This document shows, piece after piece, positions 1 through 8,730 of a DNA stretch of 64,000 bases. The notes below the pieces were generated by a model that saw only the letters and a list, made by a program, of their open reading frames with translations, was not told the origin of the DNA and made no database searches. Origin of the DNA: Spirosoma taeanense (GTDB lineage Bacteria > Bacteroidota > Bacteroidia > Cytophagales > Spirosomataceae); the NCBI RefSeq assembly GCF_013127955.1, contig NZ_CP053435.1:992001-1056000 (forward strand), written 5' to 3'. A program made the position numbers and the translations under genes. Positions within the stretch are counted from its first letter, which is position 1. Each line of letters starts with the position of its first letter.

Positions 1-58
1 TGTGGCCTTAGGGTAACTGTGTTAATCATGTTCGGAACTGGGTTTAAGTAAAAGTTAT

Positions 59-847
59 CTATGGTAATGGTTGTACTTGACCGGCTACCACTTCGACGGA
101 GTCACCGGATTTGAGCCGGAGCGACTTCTGTTCTTTAAGAACCAGATTCACCTGCCCGGACGTCATAAATATGCGGGTGCATTCGGGCTGCTCACGCACC
201 CGGAACATGGTGCCGAGTGCTTCAACGGTCAGGTCGGTTACGTGCACCCGAAATAGGCGGGCGGCCGAGGTGTCGCTGTGATGGGCAACCGAGAAATCGG
301 CTTCGCCCCGGAGCCACACCGCTCTTGGCGTTTCATCGGTCCAGCGCTGAGCGTATTTTACGGAACTGTTCGGGTAGAGTTTAACACTAGAGTTATCGGG
401 AAGCCGAATGAACTGAATCTGGTTGGAGCGGGTGCTGATGGTTCGAACCGATTGGTTTGGGCCATACTGCATCCACACGGCCCAGCCAACCAGCAAAACC
501 AGGCCAAGCGCAGCCGCTACCGAGCGCCAGAAATACCACCAGCCGACCACCGTTCGCACGTTGGGCTGCAGAGGGCGCACATCTTCCATCGTCTGAAGCG
601 ATACGCGAATGCGCCCCCATAGCGTTGAAACCTCATCAGACGACAGGGCCGGCAGCGAAGGCTGTGCGGCTGTCTGGATTATTTTACGGGCAAGCTCTAC
701 GGTTTGGTTGCAATGCGGGTTGTTTGTTAGCCAGAGATGCCAATACGCCACCACCTCTTCGTCGTCGGGGTGTTTAACCCACCGGACGAACAGATCGTCG
801 AGGGCAAACTCCTCGGCGCTGTAGGCGGAGTATGGCTTTTTGTACAC
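59..847 (-). CDS. FecR-family anti-sigma factor
   Basis: A 262-residue FecR-type protein. The N-terminal 90 residues are cytoplasmic and resemble the DUF4880/FecR N-terminus (DLFVRWVKHPDD). One membrane segment lies near residues 106-127, followed by the periplasmic FecR domain (about 135-225). Such proteins normally receive a signal from a TonB-dependent receptor and control a cognate ECF sigma factor. The start is GTG at 847-845, because the reading frame meets a TGA two codons upstream. No sigma-factor gene lies on the upstream side, which is unusual because sigma and fecR are normally adjacent. The receptor expected downstream would lie outside the window. The family call is firm; the partner is unknown. 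Confidence 0.88.
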   Translation of the reverse strand: MYKKPYSAYSAEEFALDDLFVRWVKHPDDEEVVAYWHLWLTNNPHCNQTVELARKIIQTAAQPSLPALSSDEVSTLWGRIRVSLQTMEDVRPLQPNVRTVVGWWYFWRSVAAALGLVLLVGWAVWMQYGPNQSVRTISTRSNQIQFIRLPDNSSVKLYPNSSVKYAQRWTDETPRAVWLRGEADFSVAHHSDTSAARLFRVHVTDLTVEALGTMFRVREQPECTRIFMTSGQVNLVLKEQKSLRLKSGDSVEVVAGQVQPLP

Positions 848-1293
848 GGTTCAGTAATAAACTTTGCCCCAAAAGGTCAATGTTTAAGCAGTTCTACTTA
901 TAAAATTCCTGGTTTAAGCCGAGTAAACCAATCGGCGAAGCCTCTGAATCCACGCAAACGATAATCAGCGCGCTTCCAGCGCCGGAAAACCATTTGAAAG
1001 TTTCAATCAAGGTCTATGGGTGAACCTGACTCAAACTGGGCAAATGAATGGGATCAGTGCGCAGCCTGCTCAGACCGAATAGAGCCGGTCGCTGAAAGTC
1101 GGGTAAGAATAAGTTTCGGGTGATTTGAACGAAATTGCTGTTTCAGGGTGTGTCGGGCTTGATTATCCTGAGTCTTTCGGGCGTAATCATTAACGGGGGG
1201 CGCGGACCCCGACCCGAATGCTAGCTGCGATTGTCCGGTAGACGGGTTTTATTAACCATTAGCCGACGAATCGGTTATGGTGTCACTAACGTT
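848..1293. other. Intergenic region without a recognisable gene
   Basis: This lies between the divergent fecR and the outer-membrane-type gene. A small inverted repeat (TGGTTTA/TAAACCA, 910-916 and 924-930) sits upstream of fecR. No convincing Bacteroidota promoter of the TAnnTTTG type was found on either strand, and no codon-like open frame. Confidence 0.5.
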
Positions 1294-2106
1294 ATGATAC
1301 ACATCAGTCAAACCCGGCCGGCGCGTTTATTTAGCCCCCGATGGATATTGAGTTTTTTAATTGCGCTGCTGCCGCTTTTCTGCTTAAGCCGGGCGATGGC
1401 ATTCCAGCCCAAGGTCACCATGACCGATACGACCGGTGCCCACACCAAATCACCATCTTCACTAACCTTTACGGCCTCCACCGACCAGCGCTTTTTCTTT
1501 TTCAATGATACCCGTAATGAGGAAGGGCGTCGGGTTCCAGTCAGCGTATACGGCGTTCGGGCGGGCTTCCTGTTTCCCGGCAAGCGCGATCGGTCGGCGT
1601 TTCAGGGCGGACGGTCGGCGAGTTTTAAAGCCGGGGCCGGTTTTTACTTCGTCAATCAAAGCCTGAACCGACCCGGGCTGCTGCCGAATACGACGGCCTC
1701 CGTAACGCGGCATCTGCGTATTGCAACGGTTTATTATGAGCGTTACATCCTGCGTCGAAAAGCGTTTGAGATGAGTATGCCCCTGGAGATTGGCTATGGT
1801 CACTCGCGCTATGAGCGGAACGATGACCCATCAAACGAACATGAGGTGGCACGCGGAGTGTTTATTCCGGCGGGCGTTGGTGTGCTGTCGGCTTACCAGT
1901 TTCCGACGCTGCGCTGGTTTCGGCCACTCCACTGGTTTGGCTTCAACGTGCTGGCAGGCTATCGGTTCGTTCTGAAAAAGGACGTGCCCGAAAGTCAGAT
2001 CAATTACACCGGTTTCTACGTATCGATCGGGCCGTCGTTCTTCCTGGAGAACCTCACCGCTGACGTGAAAGCGTGGCGGCAGCGACGTAAGAAAACCCGC
2101 TCCTGA
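1294..2106 (+). CDS. Secreted or outer-membrane protein of unknown function
   Basis: About 270 residues when started at the ATG at 1294. An upstream in-frame TTG at 1231 would add an arginine-rich stretch ahead of the signal peptide and is less likely. Residues 1-35 form a signal peptide with a hydrophobic core ending near AMAFQ. The remainder alternates aromatic and polar residues with glycine turns (AGAGFYFV, IGYGHSRY, LAGYRFVL, YVSIGPSFF), as in a small outer-membrane beta-barrel. The C-terminus is strongly basic (RQRRKKTRS), which is not typical of a barrel end. No named family was recognised. It is monocistronic and convergent with dinB. Confidence 0.6.
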   Translation: MIHISQTRPARLFSPRWILSFLIALLPLFCLSRAMAFQPKVTMTDTTGAHTKSPSSLTFTASTDQRFFFFNDTRNEEGRRVPVSVYGVRAGFLFPGKRDRSAFQGGRSASFKAGAGFYFVNQSLNRPGLLPNTTASVTRHLRIATVYYERYILRRKAFEMSMPLEIGYGHSRYERNDDPSNEHEVARGVFIPAGVGVLSAYQFPTLRWFRPLHWFGFNVLAGYRFVLKKDVPESQINYTGFYVSIGPSFFLENLTADVKAWRQRRKKTRS

Positions 2107-2115
2107 CAACCGGTA

Positions 2116-2568
2116 CTACTCCCGCACCCAGACAATAAAATCCGTAACGGGCGCTTCAGTCAGCATCGGGCGGATAAGCTGCACCACCTGCCCGCGGTGG
2201 TAGGCTGCGTGATGACTCATGTGCGTCAGAATGTCGATGAGGGTATTCTGGTAGGGCTGATCTCTGGAGGTTACGTAATCAACCGGCTGAAGCAGATCCG
2301 GCTCCGCCAGCGCATTGACGTAGCTGATAATCTTGTCGTGCTGCCGCTCGGCGGTTTCGCGCAGCCAGCTCACGGGCGTATCCTCCCAGATAGCGACAAA
2401 CGTAGATTCTTTAGTTACCCGGCTGAACCAAACCTGCTGCGCTGACAGAATGTGCCCCATAATAGCTACTGCCCGCTGGGGTGGGTTGTCAAGCGTTTCG
2501 AGGGCCTGAATAACCCGCTGATTTGCCCAGAGTTCATAATTCAACAGATGGATAAGGTGCGTTTTCAT
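2116..2568 (-). CDS. DinB-family putative metal-dependent protein
   Basis: A 150-residue DinB-like four-helix bundle. The three-histidine metal site typical of the family can be seen: H39 (MGHIL) and the C-terminal HHAAYHRG motif (H120 and H124). Relatives are thiol-transferase or hydrolase-like proteins whose substrates are often unknown. The ATG overlaps the TGA of the upstream GH3/beta-lactamase gene by 4 bp (ATGA), so the two are probably translationally coupled. Any functional link to cell-wall sugar turnover is inference from that overlap only. Confidence 0.85.
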   Translation of the reverse strand: MKTHLIHLLNYELWANQRVIQALETLDNPPQRAVAIMGHILSAQQVWFSRVTKESTFVAIWEDTPVSWLRETAERQHDKIISYVNALAEPDLLQPVDYVTSRDQPYQNTLIDILTHMSHHAAYHRGQVVQLIRPMLTEAPVTDFIVWVRE

Positions 2569-5500
2569 TGGATACCGCGCTTAATCGCCTGATATAATGC
2601 TTCGGCGACATTTGTACGTGTATTCAACATACTAATCCGGTTGTTGTTTCGAGTTGGGTACACCCGGTTGCTCAGAAAAACATACGTAAGATTGTACTTT
2701 GGGTCTGGATCCATCCAGGTAAACGTACCCGTGAAACCCGAGTGCCCAAAGCTATCTTTGGTAGCCGAGCGGGGGGCATTGCCGGTGTACGTAAACGACG
2801 GCTTCTCAAAGCCCAGTCCGCGCCGGTTGCCCAGCTCCGGAAACTGGTAGCGGGTAAACTCAGCCATCGTTCTGGCCGAGATAAACGGCTGACCCGCATA
2901 GGTCCCCCCCTGACGATACATTTCCATCAGCTTCATCAGGTCGTTGGCTGTGCCGAATAGGCCCGCGTGGCCTGAAAGACCGTTGAGCATGGCTGCGCCT
3001 TCGTCGTGAACCCGCCCCCAGATGAGCGTATTGCGGAACAGCGAATCATATTCGGTTGGTGCAATGCGGTTCAGGCTATAAAACCGGCGTGGGTTATAGG
3101 TCAGCGTCGTTGCGCCGAGCGGCCGATAGAAAGTTTCTTTGAGATAATCTTCGAAGTTTTCGCCGGTTAGCCGCTTGACAATCTGCGGATACAGGATGAA
3201 CGACAGATCCGAATACACGTATTCTTTTTTCTCGTTGAGGGGCGAGTCTCTGATTTGTTCAAAAATGGTTTTCGGATAATTCCTGAACAGGTATAGGCTG
3301 TCGGTTACTTCGATGGGGAAGCGGCTGGAGCGTTCGGTTTTAAAGGTCTTGGGCTTCCAGGTACCATCCGGATTTTTGGTGTCGCGCCAGAACGGTATCC
3401 ACGCTTTTAGCCGGGCCTGATGGGTCAGCACGTCCCGCCAGACCAGATTCGCTTTATTTGATTTTTTGAAACTGGGCAGATAGTCTGCCATTTTACCGTC
3501 AATGTTGAACTTACCTTCATCCACCAGGCGCATCAGGGCGGGCGTTGATGTGCTGATCTTGGTGACAGATGCCATGTCGAACAGATCGTCCAGCTGCACG
3601 GGTTTCGGTTCCGCGCCGAGCGAGGCATCGTAGGTAAAGGTGCCGTAGGCTTTCCGGAAAATCACCTTGCCGTCTTTGGCCATCTGCACGACGCATCCCG
3701 GAAAGGCCCGCTGCGAAATGCCTACGTTGACCAGCGAATCGACCTGCTGAGTCAGAAAACGACTATCAATGCCAACCTCCTCTGGAATGGTGTATTTAAG
3801 CCGACCAATGGGCTGAATCGCCAAGCCATCGCCCGCCCGGAAGCGCTGGTTGACCGTTACGGGCAGTTTGCCCGATGCGCCAATCGCGCCAAAAATCAAC
3901 TGTGCCGATAAATCCTCCGTGTAATTGGTGAGCTGATACGGCATAACGATGGCCCGCGCCTGTTCGATGTTTCGACTGACCAGAACCGTGTCGTTCGGGA
4001 ACGTAAGCTTGTCCAGCGCGTAGGCGTTGCCAAACACCGTAACGACTGCTTTGCCCGTGGCGACCAGTTCGCTGACCAGTCCGGCCGTTTTGGCCTGCAG
4101 ACCATAGCGCGCGCCGGGCCGGATGTTATTCAGGTGAATATCCACCAGCAGCAGGTTGTAATTTTTCAGCGAGTCGCGTACCTGCGCGATGGTCGAGTCG
4201 GGTGTTTTCGACGTCAGGTTGAAGTGGTCAACCTGGGTATAGTTGGCGGCCATCTGCTGAAAAGCGGTCAGTTTATCGCTTTCAATCGCAACCGACGCAA
4301 TGCGGAGGGTATCTAACCGTTGCAGCGGCAGCAGGTTCCTGTCGTTTTTCAGCACCGTCAGGCTGGCTTCGGTCAGTCGGCGGTTAAGCAGTTCGTCCTG
4401 CACCGGGTTGAGGTCGTTCACCAGGTTGTCGAGCACAACCGGCTTATACTGATCCAGCCCAACCCAGGCTTTGGCTCGCAGAACCTTACGGCAGCGCTCG
4501 TCCAGCGATTCCTGCGTAATACGACCGTCGAGCACGGCCTGCCTGATCTGCGCCAGCGCGGCCGGAACATCTTCCGTGAACTCCAGCACGTCCATACCGG
4601 CTTCCAGGCCCAGCTCGTCGGCCTGTCCCGAAGGGAAATACTTCGTAACGCCTTTCATGTTCATTGCGTCCGAGAAAATCAGTCCCTGGAAGCCCAGTTC
4701 AGTTTTGAGCAGGTTCGTAACGATAGCGGGCGAAAGCGTCGAGGGGCGGTTGCGGGTTGTGTCCAGGGCCGGAATGCTCAGGTGAGCAACCATGACGCCC
4801 GATACCCCCGCCTTGATAAGTTCCCGAAACGGATAGAGTTCAAGTGAGTCGAGCTGAGAGCGACTCTTGCCAATCAGCGGAAGGTCGAAGTGTGAATCAG
4901 TGCCTGTGTCGCCGTGGCCGGGAAAATGCTTGATGCTGGTTAGGAGCTGGTTATCCTCCATGCCGCGCACGTAGGCCAGTGCCTTCCGGGCAACGGCGTA
5001 CTTGTCTTCGCCAAACGAGCGGAAGTTGATAACGGGGTTGTTTGGGTTGTTGTTGACATCGACCGAAGGCGCGAAGTTAACGTGAACACCCAGCCGACGC
5101 GCCTGCCGGGCCAGGTTGGCACCCATCTGGTAAATGAGCGAGTCATTCCCCTGAATGGCCCCCAAGGTCATTTGATACGGATAACGCACCGTACTATCCA
5201 GGCGCATGGCCAGACCCCATTCGGCGTCCATCGCAATCAGCAGGGGCACCGTCGAAAGTGCCTGCAGACGATTGGTGAGTTTGGCCTGCCGGATCGGACC
5301 GCCCTGAAACATCACGACGCCCCCAAGTTTGTTGGTCCGAACGAGCGTAACCAGTGAATCTTCGTAAGCCGGTTTGCGATTCGAGTAGCCCGCGACCATA
5401 ATCAACTGAGCAATCCGCTCGTCGGGCGTCAGCGTGGCAAACACCGAGTCAGCCCAGCGGTTGATCCGGGCGTTGGGTTGTAAAAACGTCGGCGTAGCGG

Positions 5501-5570
5501 TTTGCGCATACGACGATACAAATGAAAGAACGCTGAATAGGAGGAAAACAACAGACCGGCAATTGGCCAT
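2565..5570 (-). CDS. GH3 beta-N-acetylhexosaminidase fused to a serine beta-lactamase-like domain
   Basis: A 1001-residue secreted enzyme with signal peptide 1-23. Residues about 30-370 are a GH3 NagZ-like barrel with the hallmark KHFPGHGDT loop (about 214-222, catalytic His/Asp) and nucleophile Asp301 in FSDAMNMKGV. A GH3 C-terminal domain follows (about 400-580). The last 400 residues are a class C beta-lactamase/esterase-like domain with SVTK (Ser668, Lys671), a YSD motif replacing YxN, and HSG replacing KTG. The combination suggests periplasmic trimming of peptidoglycan fragments, with the second domain acting as a peptidase or esterase; that substrate is inferred. The ATG at 5570 is preferred over the TTG at 5576. 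It is coupled to dinB downstream. Confidence 0.92.
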   Translation of the reverse strand: MANCRSVVFLLFSVLSFVSSYAQTATPTFLQPNARINRWADSVFATLTPDERIAQLIMVAGYSNRKPAYEDSLVTLVRTNKLGGVVMFQGGPIRQAKLTNRLQALSTVPLLIAMDAEWGLAMRLDSTVRYPYQMTLGAIQGNDSLIYQMGANLARQARRLGVHVNFAPSVDVNNNPNNPVINFRSFGEDKYAVARKALAYVRGMEDNQLLTSIKHFPGHGDTGTDSHFDLPLIGKSRSQLDSLELYPFRELIKAGVSGVMVAHLSIPALDTTRNRPSTLSPAIVTNLLKTELGFQGLIFSDAMNMKGVTKYFPSGQADELGLEAGMDVLEFTEDVPAALAQIRQAVLDGRITQESLDERCRKVLRAKAWVGLDQYKPVVLDNLVNDLNPVQDELLNRRLTEASLTVLKNDRNLLPLQRLDTLRIASVAIESDKLTAFQQMAANYTQVDHFNLTSKTPDSTIAQVRDSLKNYNLLLVDIHLNNIRPGARYGLQAKTAGLVSELVATGKAVVTVFGNAYALDKLTFPNDTVLVSRNIEQARAIVMPYQLTNYTEDLSAQLIFGAIGASGKLPVTVNQRFRAGDGLAIQPIGRLKYTIPEEVGIDSRFLTQQVDSLVNVGISQRAFPGCVVQMAKDGKVIFRKAYGTFTYDASLGAEPKPVQLDDLFDMASVTKISTSTPALMRLVDEGKFNIDGKMADYLPSFKKSNKANLVWRDVLTHQARLKAWIPFWRDTKNPDGTWKPKTFKTERSSRFPIEVTDSLYLFRNYPKTIFEQIRDSPLNEKKEYVYSDLSFILYPQIVKRLTGENFEDYLKETFYRPLGATTLTYNPRRFYSLNRIAPTEYDSLFRNTLIWGRVHDEGAAMLNGLSGHAGLFGTANDLMKLMEMYRQGGTYAGQPFISARTMAEFTRYQFPELGNRRGLGFEKPSFTYTGNAPRSATKDSFGHSGFTGTFTWMDPDPKYNLTYVFLSNRVYPTRNNNRISMLNTRTNVAEALYQAIKRGIQ

Positions 5571-5767
5571 GAGCAAATGAATTGGGGCGTATGAAAGGTC
5601 AAAAATACAAAATTGATGAAATAAGCCCGCTCAAGGGGAAACTAAGGGCAAATGAGTCGTTAAAAATCTGTATGTGCGCTTTCCTGCGTTGATTTTACAT
5701 TAAGCCAGGCTTCAGGGTTAAATCATCCGAATGAGTTACGTAACGTTATGCATTATTTCTCGCCAGT

Positions 5768-6421
5768 ATGCTATTAGACCAAACCGCCCGCCTGGACGCC
5801 CACCATCGACTTTATATCGCGTTTGGCGTAACGCTCGGTACCTATTTTATTCTTCCTGCTGCGGTTAGTGGTTCTGCTCAGGTCGTTCTACTCTGGGTTG
5901 TGTTTGCCCTGATCATGTTGACGCTGATGTGGGCATCTATTTTCCGGCTGCATCCCCGCGACCTACCGAAGCTATCCCGACTTCAGGATTCCAGCAGAAC
6001 GTATATCTTCCTGTTTATCGTCGTAGCGGCTATTGCCAGTTTTTTTGCCATCATCGAACTGCTCGATACGATGACCCAGCAGGGGCGTCGGGCGAACGTC
6101 GGGCTGACTGTGCTGGCAGTAATCTGCTCGTGGGGTTTGCTGCATACAGTGTTTACGCTCCGGTATGCGCATCTGTTCTACGGCGACAATCCAAATCAGA
6201 AGAGTCGACCCGGCGGTCTGGACTTTCCAAATGAGACTGAACCGGATTACCTCGATTTTGCCTACTTCTCCTTTGTGATCGGCATGACTAGTCAGGTATC
6301 TGACGTAACCATTCGCTCGAAGCAGATACGCCGGGCGGCTCTTTTACACGGCATTCTGTCGTTCGGGTTCAATGCGATCATTATCGCCCTGACGATCAGT
6401 GGCCTTTCTTCGAGGCTTTAG
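5768..6421 (+). CDS. DUF1345 integral membrane protein
   Basis: A 217-residue inner-membrane protein with about five hydrophobic segments. The C-terminal signature of DUF1345 is clear: DYLDFAYFSFVIGMTSQVSD followed by an RRAALLHG loop. The function of the family is unknown. The start ATG at 5768 gives a short hydrophilic N-terminus (LLDQTARLDAHHR) before the first membrane span. The 3' end overlaps the convergent small gene at 6396-6578 by 26 bp. Confidence 0.85.
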   Translation: MLLDQTARLDAHHRLYIAFGVTLGTYFILPAAVSGSAQVVLLWVVFALIMLTLMWASIFRLHPRDLPKLSRLQDSSRTYIFLFIVVAAIASFFAIIELLDTMTQQGRRANVGLTVLAVICSWGLLHTVFTLRYAHLFYGDNPNQKSRPGGLDFPNETEPDYLDFAYFSFVIGMTSQVSDVTIRSKQIRRAALLHGILSFGFNAIIIALTISGLSSRL

Positions 6422-6578
6422 CGCCCTGCTTTTTCGCTTTCTCGGCCTGCTCCTGTTCGTATTCTTCACGCTGTCGTTTGTCGGACAGCAGGTTTCGGTA
6501 AAGCCCGTTCAGGACGTAAATATCGTCGACTTCGTCAATGAGCCGGTGCAGGTGTTCGCGGACTTGCGTAATGTTCAT
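6396..6578 (-). CDS. Small helical hypothetical protein
   Basis: A 60-residue protein, predicted all-helical. The N-terminal half (VREHLHRLIDEVDDIYVLNG) looks like the short helical segment found in RelB-like or addiction-module antitoxin proteins. The C-terminal half is very charged (KRQREEYEQEQAEKAKK) and ends in a lysine-rich tail. It begins with ATG and overlaps the end of the DUF1345 gene antiparallel. No toxin partner is adjacent, so an antitoxin role is not supported. It may be cotranscribed after the spmAB-like gene upstream on the same strand (59-bp gap). Confidence 0.55.
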   Translation of the reverse strand: MNITQVREHLHRLIDEVDDIYVLNGLYRNLLSDKRQREEYEQEQAEKAKKQGAKASKKGH

Positions 6579-6636
6579 GGAAATTCAGGTTGTTGAGCAC
6601 ATTGTGTTTTAACAACACTTTATCGGGAATTTTGGG

Positions 6637-7872
6637 TCAGTGAAAAAAGAAATAGCCGAGAGCAATACCCGCAATGACGCCCATCAGATCGGCGAACAAA
6701 CCGAACGGAATCGCGTAGCGGGAGTTGCGGATACCGACCGAGCCAAAGTAGAGCGCGACGATGTAAAACGTCGTATCGGCCGCACCCTGGAACATGCACG
6801 CCAGCCGCCCGACGAAGGAGTCAGGCCCGAATTGCTTCATGGCGTCGATCATCAGCGCCCGCGATCCCGAACCGCTCAAGGGCCGCATGAGCGCAACTGG
6901 CAGGGCATCGGTGAATTCGGTGTTCAGCCCCGTCAGACTGAACAGGTACTTCAACCCCCCAACGACGTAGTCCATTGCGCCCGAACTACGAAACGCACTA
7001 ATGGCGACCAGCATCCCGACCAGGTAGGGAATGATACGCACCGACGTTTCAAAACCGCCTTTGGCACCTTCAATAAAAGCGTCGAAAATATCCACCTTTT
7101 TGCGCATCGCCCCGAGCAGGAACGATACGATAATGAGCATCAGGATGAGGTTGCCGGTTACCTTCGAAATCACTTCAATCTCTTCTTTCGATTTGGTCGA
7201 CAGATACCACAGCGCCAGCGCAATCAGTCCCGTAATGCCGCCCAGCCAGCCCAGCACCGTTCTGTTAATGAGGTTAATTCGCTGTTTAATGGCGACGGCT
7301 ATCATGCTCACCACGGTCGCTACGTAGGTTGCGATCAGGCAGGGAATGAAAATGTCGGAGGGGTCCTGCGCCCCCAGCACTGCCCGCTGGGCCATGATGC
7401 TGAGCGGAATAATCGTCAGGCCGGACGTATGCAGCACCAGAAACATGATCTGGGCGTTGGAAGCCGTTTCCTTGCTGGGATTCAGTTCCTGCAAACTCGC
7501 CATGGCCCGTAAACCAAAAGGCGTAGCGGCATTGTCGAGCCCCAGCATATTGGCTGAGAAATTCATGATCATCTGGCCGTTGGCGGGGTGGTCTTTCGGA
7601 ACTTCGGGGAATAGTTTATGAAAAAACGGGCCGATGATGCGGGCCAGAAAGTTGATCGCGCCCGCTTTTTCGCCAATGTTGAGCAGACCCAGAAAAAAGG
7701 TCATGACACCCGCCAGCGGTAGCGCAATGTCCATGACTGCCACCTTCGACGAATCGAACAGACCCTCTACAATAACTTTAAAAATTTCGGTGTCGCCCAG
7801 GAAAATCAGTTTGACCAGCGCAACCAGAAAAGCAATGACAAAGAAAGCAACCCAGATGTAATTGAGGGCCAT
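6637..7872 (-). CDS. Fused SpmA/SpmB-type nucleoside-recognition (Gate) membrane protein
   Basis: A protein of about 411 residues with ten or so membrane spans, equivalent to spore maturation proteins SpmA and SpmB joined end to end. The first half carries the Gate-domain signature (NFSANMLGLDNAATPFGLRA) and the second the matching ALMRPLSGSGSRALM segment. These proteins occur widely in non-sporulating Bacteroidota; their transport substrate is not established. The ATG at 7872 is preferred. A TTG at 7914 would extend the protein through a low-complexity repeat (7877-7904) and looks artefactual. Confidence 0.88.
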   Translation of the reverse strand: MALNYIWVAFFVIAFLVALVKLIFLGDTEIFKVIVEGLFDSSKVAVMDIALPLAGVMTFFLGLLNIGEKAGAINFLARIIGPFFHKLFPEVPKDHPANGQMIMNFSANMLGLDNAATPFGLRAMASLQELNPSKETASNAQIMFLVLHTSGLTIIPLSIMAQRAVLGAQDPSDIFIPCLIATYVATVVSMIAVAIKQRINLINRTVLGWLGGITGLIALALWYLSTKSKEEIEVISKVTGNLILMLIIVSFLLGAMRKKVDIFDAFIEGAKGGFETSVRIIPYLVGMLVAISAFRSSGAMDYVVGGLKYLFSLTGLNTEFTDALPVALMRPLSGSGSRALMIDAMKQFGPDSFVGRLACMFQGAADTTFYIVALYFGSVGIRNSRYAIPFGLFADLMGVIAGIALGYFFFH

Positions 7873-7876
7873 AACT

Positions 7877-7904
7877 AGTGAAAGAGTGAACGAGTGAAAG
7901 AGCG
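7877..7904 (-). repeat. GAGTGAA-type short intergenic repeat, copy 1
   Basis: The plus strand reads AGTGAAAGAGTGAACGAGTG and continues with AAAGAGCG. Its reverse complement closely matches 8020-8049, so the two copies form an inverted pair about 115 bp apart. Similar sequence recurs at 45213-45240 and 52594-52672. This copy lies immediately upstream of the spmAB-like start. Confidence 0.7.
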
Positions 7905-7990
7905 GCTCTTTCAATCCTAAGCTCGTTGTTTAGTTTAGAATGCCGTAAGTTTACATGATCGTCCATCAGAAAACAACACTGCTCAATGTT

Positions 7991-8665
7991 ATGAAGTGGC
8001 TGTTCTATTCCACAGTAGTCGCTCTTTCACTCATTCGCTCATTCGCTTTCTGCCAATCCCTCGAAGCCGCCATGCAGAAACAGGGCCTTGTCGACGTGCA
8101 GAACGTAGACCCGACGATTCTGGTGGAACTGAAATACTCGACTACCGACAACTTTGTGGGCAAAGACGTGTACGGCGATCTAACGCGGGCGTATCTGCAG
8201 CCGATGGCGGCCCGGAAGCTCGCAAATGCCAGCAAATACCTGCAGGCCCATCATCCGAACCTGCGGCTGCTGGTCTACGATGCGGCCCGGCCCCGCAAAG
8301 CGCAATGGAATCTCTGGAACGCCCTGCCCAACCTGTCCGAGCGCGAACGCCGGAAGTACGTAGCTGATCCACGCGAGGGCTCGATTCACAATTACGGCTG
8401 CGCGGTTGACCTGACGGTGGCTACGAAAGACGGGCGACCGCTCGATATGGGCACGAAGTATGACTACTTCGGCGAACTGGCGTATCCTTCGCAGGAGGAG
8501 CGTTTGCTGAAAGCTGGTAAACTGACCAGACAGCAGCTCGAAAACCGGCGCATTCTCCGCACGGCCATGCGACAGGGTGGCTTCAGCCCCATTGAATACG
8601 AATGGTGGCATTTCAATTCGCTCTCGCGCCAAAAGGCAAAAGCCGCTTTCCGGATTGTGGAGTAG
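7991..8665 (+). CDS. VanX/DdpX-type D-alanyl-D-alanine dipeptidase (peptidase M15D)
   Basis: A protein of about 224 residues, exported by a signal peptide (1-21). Zinc-site motifs of M15D peptidases are intact: SIHNYGCAVD (His133, Asp140) and EYEWWHF (catalytic Glu204, His207). The conserved YDAARP segment is also present. It should hydrolyse D-Ala-D-Ala or related D,L-dipeptides in the periplasm, for peptidoglycan dipeptide recycling; a resistance role is not implied because no vanH/vanA neighbours exist. An in-frame ATG at 7955 is possible, but the ATG at 7991 gives a more normal signal peptide. Part of the signal peptide (SLIRSFAF) is encoded by a short intergenic-type repeat (8020-8049). 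Confidence 0.9.
   Translation: MKWLFYSTVVALSLIRSFAFCQSLEAAMQKQGLVDVQNVDPTILVELKYSTTDNFVGKDVYGDLTRAYLQPMAARKLANASKYLQAHHPNLRLLVYDAARPRKAQWNLWNALPNLSERERRKYVADPREGSIHNYGCAVDLTVATKDGRPLDMGTKYDYFGELAYPSQEERLLKAGKLTRQQLENRRILRTAMRQGGFSPIEYEWWHFNSLSRQKAKAAFRIVE
8020..8049 (+). repeat. GAGTGAA-type short repeat, copy 2, inside a coding region
   Basis: It reads CGCTCTTTCACTCATTCGCT and continues CATTCGCTTT. It is the inverted partner of 7877-7904 and lies within the signal-peptide codons of the VanX-like gene. Confidence 0.7.
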
Positions 8666-8730
8666 GTTTAAGGCAACCTAAAACAACATAAGGTAAATAC
8701 TTGCGTTGAGACCGTAAAGCCACAAGTGTT

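Noticed and set aside
7991..8665. Vancomycin resistance determinant
   Set aside because: Only the dipeptidase is present, with no vanH, ligase or VanS/VanR-like pair adjacent. VanX-like enzymes are common housekeeping proteins.
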